36,631 nucleotides of DNA from Mucilaginibacter rivuli. GTDB lineage: Bacteria; Bacteroidota; Bacteroidia; Sphingobacteriales; Sphingobacteriaceae. The translations under genes were made by a program, and so were the position numbers. The notes below the pieces were generated by a model. That model saw only the letters and a program-made list of their open reading frames with translations. It searched no databases and was not told the DNA's origin. Positions 32,346 to 36,631 of the stretch are shown piece after piece. The stretch's first letter is position 1. Every line of letters begins with the position of its first letter. Location of the stretch: contig NZ_JAHXPQ010000012.1 of the NCBI RefSeq assembly GCF_019391655.1, positions 1 through 36,631 on the forward strand, written 5' to 3'.

Positions 32346-32756
32346 CTACTTTCTATCCTTCACCCTGATCACCAGCTTCAACCCGCTCCAAACTTCATCA
32401 ACCGCACAAACTTTAACATCAACCAAGCCGGTTTCTAATGCGTAATTGCGAATGATATCTTCAGTAATATCTGTGGGGACTTTGGATGCTTTTTTGGGCC
32501 AGGATATCCAGATGCAACCGTTTTGCACGATCTGGCTTTTTATCCGCGGCAGCGTGGCGAAATATTCAGCTTTGTTTTTAACAAACAGGTGGATGATATC
32601 TTTCAGTTCGTTTTCATCACTCACAAAAACAACATCAGGCGGCAGATCAGCAAACAGGCTGAGATAATGTTCGGGGGTATTGATTAAAGCAATTTTGCAG
32701 CCGGGTTTGATGCCGAGTTTTTTAGCGAGTGGGGTGCCTGAGTAGCCTGCCTGCAT
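32346..32756 (-). CDS. DUF3052 family protein
   Basis: A 136-residue cytosolic protein matching the DUF3052 pattern: AGYSGTPLAKKLGIKPGCKI at the start, NTPEHYLSLFADLPPDV, then QNGCIWISWPKKASKVPTDI and the C-terminal AVDEVWSGLKLVIR. The fold resembles small methyltransferase-like sheets but has no cofactor motif; function unknown. It is two bases after the 90-residue protein and is the second gene of the operon. Confidence 0.88.
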   Translation of the reverse strand: MQAGYSGTPLAKKLGIKPGCKIALINTPEHYLSLFADLPPDVVFVSDENELKDIIHLFVKNKAEYFATLPRIKSQIVQNGCIWISWPKKASKVPTDITEDIIRNYALETGLVDVKVCAVDEVWSGLKLVIRVKDRK

Positions 32757-32758
32757 TT

Positions 32759-33031
32759 TTATACAGTTTGGTTAATATGCGTTATGTTTTGCGGCGTTAA
32801 GTAATACAACACTTCTTCATCATGGCCATATATTATGCACTCCGTATCGGGATTTTGCAGTATAAGTTGCTTAGCAACCGCAAAGGCTTCATCGGCTTGC
32901 GTAAATTTGGTGTATATTTTCTGCTTATTATCAGTTACCGGCTTAAACTGTTCATCTAAAACTACCCCACTCTTAAATTCGGCTCTCAGCAAGGCAACAT
33001 GCCATGTATTCAATTCGGGGAATTTTTCCAT
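32759..33031 (-). CDS. Small protein of unknown function
   Basis: A 90-residue cytosolic protein, first gene of the five-gene minus-strand operon (33031 to 30766). It contains the segments LNTWHVALLRAEFKSGVVLD, KIYTKFTQADEAFAVAKQLI and DTECIIYGHDEEVLYYLTPQ. No family is recognised. The start is the ATG at 33031. The 163 bases up to the divergent SpmA-SpmB gene should hold both promoters. Confidence 0.65.
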   Translation of the reverse strand: MEKFPELNTWHVALLRAEFKSGVVLDEQFKPVTDNKQKIYTKFTQADEAFAVAKQLILQNPDTECIIYGHDEEVLYYLTPQNITHINQTV

Positions 33032-33194
33032 GATATTTCAGTTTAATAAAAGGATCATAACGGCCGGCCTCTCCGGTAAGATAAATATCGCAATAAAATA
33101 CAATAGTATACAAAGCTTCATACGTTAACCCCTTTTCGGCTTTCCACTCAAAAAACGTATACTTGTTCAACAAAACCGCTACTAACAAAACCTT

Positions 33195-34433
33195 ATGGCA
33201 TTAAACTATATCTGGGTCGCATTTTTTTTGATCGCGTTTGTTATCGCGCTTATCAAGCTGATCTTTTTTGGCGATGTGGAATCGTTTAAAACGTTAAATG
33301 AGGCCCTGTTTTCGGCCAGCAAAGGCTCGGTAATGGATATCGCGTTGCCGCTGATAGGTACCATGGCCTTTTGGCTGGGTATTATGAAAATAGGCGAAAA
33401 GGCGGGCGCCATCAATTTCCTGTCGCGCATTGTGGGCCCTTTCTTCCACCGCCTGTTTCCTGAAGTACCAAAGGACCACCCGGCAACAGGTAATATGATG
33501 ATGAATTTTTCGGCAAACATGCTTGGCCTTGATAATGCTGCAACACCACTGGGTTTGAAAGCCATGGGTAGCCTGCAGGAACTCAACCCCAATAAAGATA
33601 CCGCATCAAACGCGCAGATCATGTTTTTGGTGCTGCATACATCGGGCTTAACCCTGTTACCTATCAGCATTATCGCGCAACGTGCCATATTAAAAGCACA
33701 CGACCCGACAGACGTTTTTATTCCCTGCATTATAGGCACGTATGTAGCTACCATTGTGGGTATGCTTGCCGTGGCCATCAAACAAAAAATAAACCTTTGG
33801 GATAAAGTAATTATTAGCTGGCTTCTTGGCTTAACGGCTTTTATTGGCGGCATTGTTTTTTACTTCCAGTTCTTTTTAAGTCACGAGCAGATCAGCAAGG
33901 TATCTATGATTGCCAGTAACCTGCTGATATTTTTCATTCCCGTTGTTTTTATTACGGGGGGACTGGTAAAAAAAGTAAACATATTTGAGGCCTTTATTGA
34001 GGGCGCTGTTGGTGGGTTTGAAACCATCATCAAAATTATCCCCTACCTGGTAGCCATGTTGGTGGGGATAGCGGTTTTCCGTGCATCGGGCGCTATGGGT
34101 TACCTGGTTGACGGATTAAGGTACTTATTTGCCTTAATGCATGTAGATACCCGCTTTGTTGACGCCCTGCCTGTAGCAGTGCTTAAACCATTAAGTGGTT
34201 CGGGCGCCAAGGGGATGATGATAGCAAATATGGAAACCTTTGGTGTGGATAGCTTTGTTGGCCGCCTGGGTTGCATATTTAATGGCTCGGCCGATACCAC
34301 ATTTTACATTGTAGCGTTGTACTTCGGTTCGGTGGGGATAAAAAATTCGCGCTATGCCATACCAATGGGCCTGCTTGCTGACCTGGCGGGTGTAATTGCT
34401 GCTATATTTGTGGGCTATTTATTTTTTGGATAA
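33195..34433 (+). CDS. Nucleoside-recognition (Gate) membrane protein, fused SpmA-SpmB
   Basis: A 412-residue inner-membrane protein. The first half resembles SpmA (LIGTMAFWLGIMKIGEKAGA, NMMMNFSANMLGLDNAATPL, FLVLHTSGLTLLPIS). The second half resembles SpmB (EAFIEGAVGGFETIIKIIPY, PVAVLKPLSGSGAKGMM, LGCIFNGSADTTFYIVALYF). Both are Gate domains. In sporulating bacteria the two are separate genes for spore core maturation; in non-sporulating Bacteroidota the fused form has no known role and may move nucleosides or small solutes. The start is the ATG at 33195. The S9 peptidase gene begins 20 bases later. Confidence 0.9.
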   Translation: MALNYIWVAFFLIAFVIALIKLIFFGDVESFKTLNEALFSASKGSVMDIALPLIGTMAFWLGIMKIGEKAGAINFLSRIVGPFFHRLFPEVPKDHPATGNMMMNFSANMLGLDNAATPLGLKAMGSLQELNPNKDTASNAQIMFLVLHTSGLTLLPISIIAQRAILKAHDPTDVFIPCIIGTYVATIVGMLAVAIKQKINLWDKVIISWLLGLTAFIGGIVFYFQFFLSHEQISKVSMIASNLLIFFIPVVFITGGLVKKVNIFEAFIEGAVGGFETIIKIIPYLVAMLVGIAVFRASGAMGYLVDGLRYLFALMHVDTRFVDALPVAVLKPLSGSGAKGMMIANMETFGVDSFVGRLGCIFNGSADTTFYIVALYFGSVGIKNSRYAIPMGLLADLAGVIAAIFVGYLFFG

Positions 34434-34453
34434 TAAAGAAATTGAAAAGAAAA

Positions 34454-36514
34454 ATGAGATCGATACGGTTTACGTTGTTATTGATAAGCATAGGCAGTTT
34501 AAGCCTGCAGGCACAAAATAACCAGAACAAACAAAAGCTGACACCCGAAATGCTCTGGAAACTGGGCCGCCTGGGCAGCAGTACCCTTACCCCCGACGGT
34601 AAAAACATTATTTACAGCGTTACCACCTATAACATGGGTGCCAATACCAACCAGCCTAATTTATTTACCATACCCGTTAGCGGCGGTGCATCGCAACAAA
34701 TAACAAACGAACCGGGTGGTAAGGCTATTTTAAAGATAGATGCCAAAAACCGCATGACCTATTGGTACGATGGCCGCTTATGGCAAATGAATACGGATGG
34801 GTCTAACCTGGCCATGTTATCAGTAAACCAGCAGGATAATTTTGATAATGTGCGCATATCGCCCGATGGCAAAAAAATAATGTACACCCGAGATGTACAG
34901 GTACAAAAACTATTGGCAAAAGATAAATACCCGGATCTGCAAAAATCTACAGCTTATGTTTTTACCGACCTCAACTTTCGCCATTGGGATACGTATAATA
35001 CCGGTATGTGCTCGCATATTTTTGTTGCCGATTATGATAATGGTAAGATAAGCGGCGAAAAAGATATTATGCATGGCGAAGCCTTTGATGCGCCCCAAAA
35101 GCCATCGGGCGGGTTGGAAGACCTGATATTTAGTCCGGATAGCAAGCGCGTAATATACGTTTGCAAAAAGAAAGCCGGTAAAGATTATGCCGTAAGCACC
35201 AATACCGACCTGTACCAATATGATATAGCTACTGATGAAACCCGCGACATTACGCAGGGCATGAATGGATACGATACACAGCCTGCTTTTAGTAATGATG
35301 GCAGCAAGTTTGCATGGCTGAGCATGAAGGAAGATGGTTACGAAGCCGACAAGAACGACATCTTTATCCGCGATGTGAAGGGTGGCCCTAAAATGAACCT
35401 GACCGCCCAATGGGATGAAACAGTAAGCTCATTCCTGTTCAGTAAAGATGATTCGAAGATATACTTTTTGGCTGACCATGACGGCACCGATCAGCTGTTC
35501 AGCATTGATATTAAAGGTTTAACACCGGGTACAGTGCCGGTGATAAAGCAACTCACCAAAGGGCAGTTTGATGTTACCGGTATAACGGGGCAGGCAGGCA
35601 ATACCATGGTAGTTAGCCGCACAGATATGAACCATGCTGCCGAGCTTTATACAGTTGACCTGGCCACCGGCGATATGCGTCAGCTAAGCGACATTAACAC
35701 CGCTATGAATAACCGCCTGGCTCAAACCAAAGTGGTAGAACGCCATACCAAAACTACCGATGGTAAAGACCTGCTATCGTGGGTGATATACCCACCCGAT
35801 TTTGATAAGGATAAAAAATACCCTACCCTGCTATATTGTCAGGGCGGCCCACAATCGGGCTTAACCCAGTTTTATTCCTTCCGCTGGAACTTTCAGCTGA
35901 TGGCATCGCAGGGCTATATTGTAATTGCTCCAAACCGCCGCGGCATGCCGGGGCATGGCGTAGAGTGGAACAAACAAATAAGCGGCGACTGGGGCGGGCA
36001 GCCTATACAAGATTACCTGAGCGCCATTGACGATATCAGCACGGAACCCTATGTAGATAAGGAACGCCTGGGCTGCGTAGGCGCCAGTTACGGGGGCTAC
36101 TCGGTTTTTATGCTTGCAGGTGTACATAATGGCCGCTTTAAAACGTTCATCGCCCACGATGGTTTATTTGACCTGAAAAGCTGGTATGGCACTACCGAAG
36201 AAATGTGGTTTGCCAATAAAGATATTGGCGGCAACTATTGGGACAAGGTAAACATGAAGGCCCAAAAAAGCTACCTTAAATTTGACCCGAGCAATTTTGT
36301 AAGCAAATGGAACACCCCTATTATGGTGGTACAGGGCGGCCGCGATTACCGCGTACCCATTGGCCAGGGTATGGAAGCTTTCCAGGCGGCGCAGCTAAAA
36401 GGCATAAAATCGAAATTACTGTACCTGCCAGATGAGAACCACTGGGTACTAAAACCGCAAAATGGCATTGTATGGCAAAGGGAGTTTTTTGACTGGTTGA
36501 AGGAAACGTTGTGA
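34454..36514 (+). CDS. S9-family prolyl oligopeptidase-like secreted peptidase
   Basis: A 686-residue exported serine peptidase (signal peptide about 1-20, cleavage before Q). Residues about 35-400 form a beta-propeller of PD40-like blades (ISPDGKKIMYTRD, FSPDSKRVIYVCKK, FSNDGSKFAWLSM). Residues about 420-686 are the alpha/beta hydrolase. The triad is S545 (GASYGGYS), D631 (GGRDYRVP) and H663 (DENHWV). It cleaves small peptides, typically dipeptidyl- or acylaminoacyl-peptidase style, in the periplasm. The start is the ATG at 34454; a TTG at 34442 in frame would add KRK before the signal. Probably cotranscribed with the gene before it. Confidence 0.92.
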   Translation: MRSIRFTLLLISIGSLSLQAQNNQNKQKLTPEMLWKLGRLGSSTLTPDGKNIIYSVTTYNMGANTNQPNLFTIPVSGGASQQITNEPGGKAILKIDAKNRMTYWYDGRLWQMNTDGSNLAMLSVNQQDNFDNVRISPDGKKIMYTRDVQVQKLLAKDKYPDLQKSTAYVFTDLNFRHWDTYNTGMCSHIFVADYDNGKISGEKDIMHGEAFDAPQKPSGGLEDLIFSPDSKRVIYVCKKKAGKDYAVSTNTDLYQYDIATDETRDITQGMNGYDTQPAFSNDGSKFAWLSMKEDGYEADKNDIFIRDVKGGPKMNLTAQWDETVSSFLFSKDDSKIYFLADHDGTDQLFSIDIKGLTPGTVPVIKQLTKGQFDVTGITGQAGNTMVVSRTDMNHAAELYTVDLATGDMRQLSDINTAMNNRLAQTKVVERHTKTTDGKDLLSWVIYPPDFDKDKKYPTLLYCQGGPQSGLTQFYSFRWNFQLMASQGYIVIAPNRRGMPGHGVEWNKQISGDWGGQPIQDYLSAIDDISTEPYVDKERLGCVGASYGGYSVFMLAGVHNGRFKTFIAHDGLFDLKSWYGTTEEMWFANKDIGGNYWDKVNMKAQKSYLKFDPSNFVSKWNTPIMVVQGGRDYRVPIGQGMEAFQAAQLKGIKSKLLYLPDENHWVLKPQNGIVWQREFFDWLKETL

Positions 36515-36547
36515 TTTCGGACATCGGATTTTCGATTTCGGATTTTG
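36513..36547. repeat. Heptamer repeat after the S9 peptidase (array E)
   Basis: Five units of exactly seven bases: GATTTCG, GACATCG, GATTTTC, GATTTCG, GATTTTG. It starts within the S9 stop codon (TGA). The rest of the window, 36548-36631, is A+T-rich and shows no gene. No inverted partner array is visible before the window ends. Confidence 0.7.
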
Positions 36548-36631
36548 TTGAATAGCGATTTTAATTTGCTTATTGAGCTAATTTCCACGATATTATATGT
36601 CCGACAGTATTTTCACCTGTTTTTTTTAACT

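Noticed and set aside
32973..33188. A 71-residue minus-strand frame before the 90-residue protein
   Set aside because: It overlaps the start of the better supported gene at 33031 in another frame, has no family likeness and fills the divergent promoter region.
34442..34453. TTG start for the S9 peptidase
   Set aside because: The ATG at 34454 gives a normal signal peptide; the TTG adds only a few residues and has no better ribosome site.

Overview
The window looks like ordinary chromosome of a Bacteroidota member, most likely family Sphingobacteriaceae (Mucilaginibacter/Pedobacter-like). The basis is the protein families (DUF3667, DUF6250-like and DUF6624-like secreted proteins, fused SpmA-SpmB, HsdR_N-like protein beside holA, MetZ, OmpA with thrombospondin-3 repeats), signal peptides ending in A-Q, the near absence of Shine-Dalgarno sequences, and promoters of the Bacteroidota type (TTG, about 20 bases, TAnnTTTG). 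I see no rRNA, tRNA, CRISPR array, transposase or prophage block.

Layout. 1-1917: an intergenic palindromic repeat, a secreted DUF6250-like protein, a small unknown and purU. 1963-5142 (minus): a two-gene molybdenum hydroxylase operon (iorA-iorB type) behind a promoter overlapped by a perfect 17-bp-arm palindrome, then a small membrane-anchored protein. 5275-7698 (plus): an ArsR-type repressor with two operator-like dyads in its promoter, two tandem SRPBCC/AHSA1 proteins and a WYL regulator. 7759-12051: a PagL-like lipid A deacylase homologue, truncated haemoglobin, DUF6624 protein, DinB protein, small basic secreted protein and DUF3667 membrane protein. 12154-18918: holA, an HsdR_N-like nuclease-fold protein, a hybrid sensor kinase, valS and a small membrane protein. 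19046-23379: OsmC-metZ, an abundant-type OmpA porin, a small basic secreted protein and a GH108 muramidase. 23420-26171 (minus): a four-gene small-protein operon, a lipoprotein and the acetate transporter satP. 26290-30694: gpmA, a frameshifted gene, an M13 endopeptidase and a CBM9-like secreted protein. 30766-33031 (minus): a tight five-gene operon with DinB and HEAT/AlkD-like proteins. 33195-36514 (plus): a nucleoside-recognition (SpmA-SpmB fused) membrane protein and an S9 peptidase.

The most interesting signal is not a gene. At least six places in the window (8964-9039, 13186-13296, 16981-17012, 17693-17773, 18415-18449, 36513-36547) hold degenerate tandem repeats with an exact 7-base period. 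Three are laid out as an array followed by its reverse-complement array, so they can fold into stem-loops. Two lie inside the valS reading frame, where one encodes an extra peptide of about 27 residues next to the editing-site motif. They recall the heptanucleotide STRR repeats of cyanobacteria. Other points worth checking: the 35-base palindrome on the iorAB promoter, a nested hairpin element at 18461-18556, an orphan plus-strand terminator at 29823-29847, a one-base frameshift in an A6 run at 27375-27380, and a PagL-like enzyme whose expected catalytic glutamate is asparagine.
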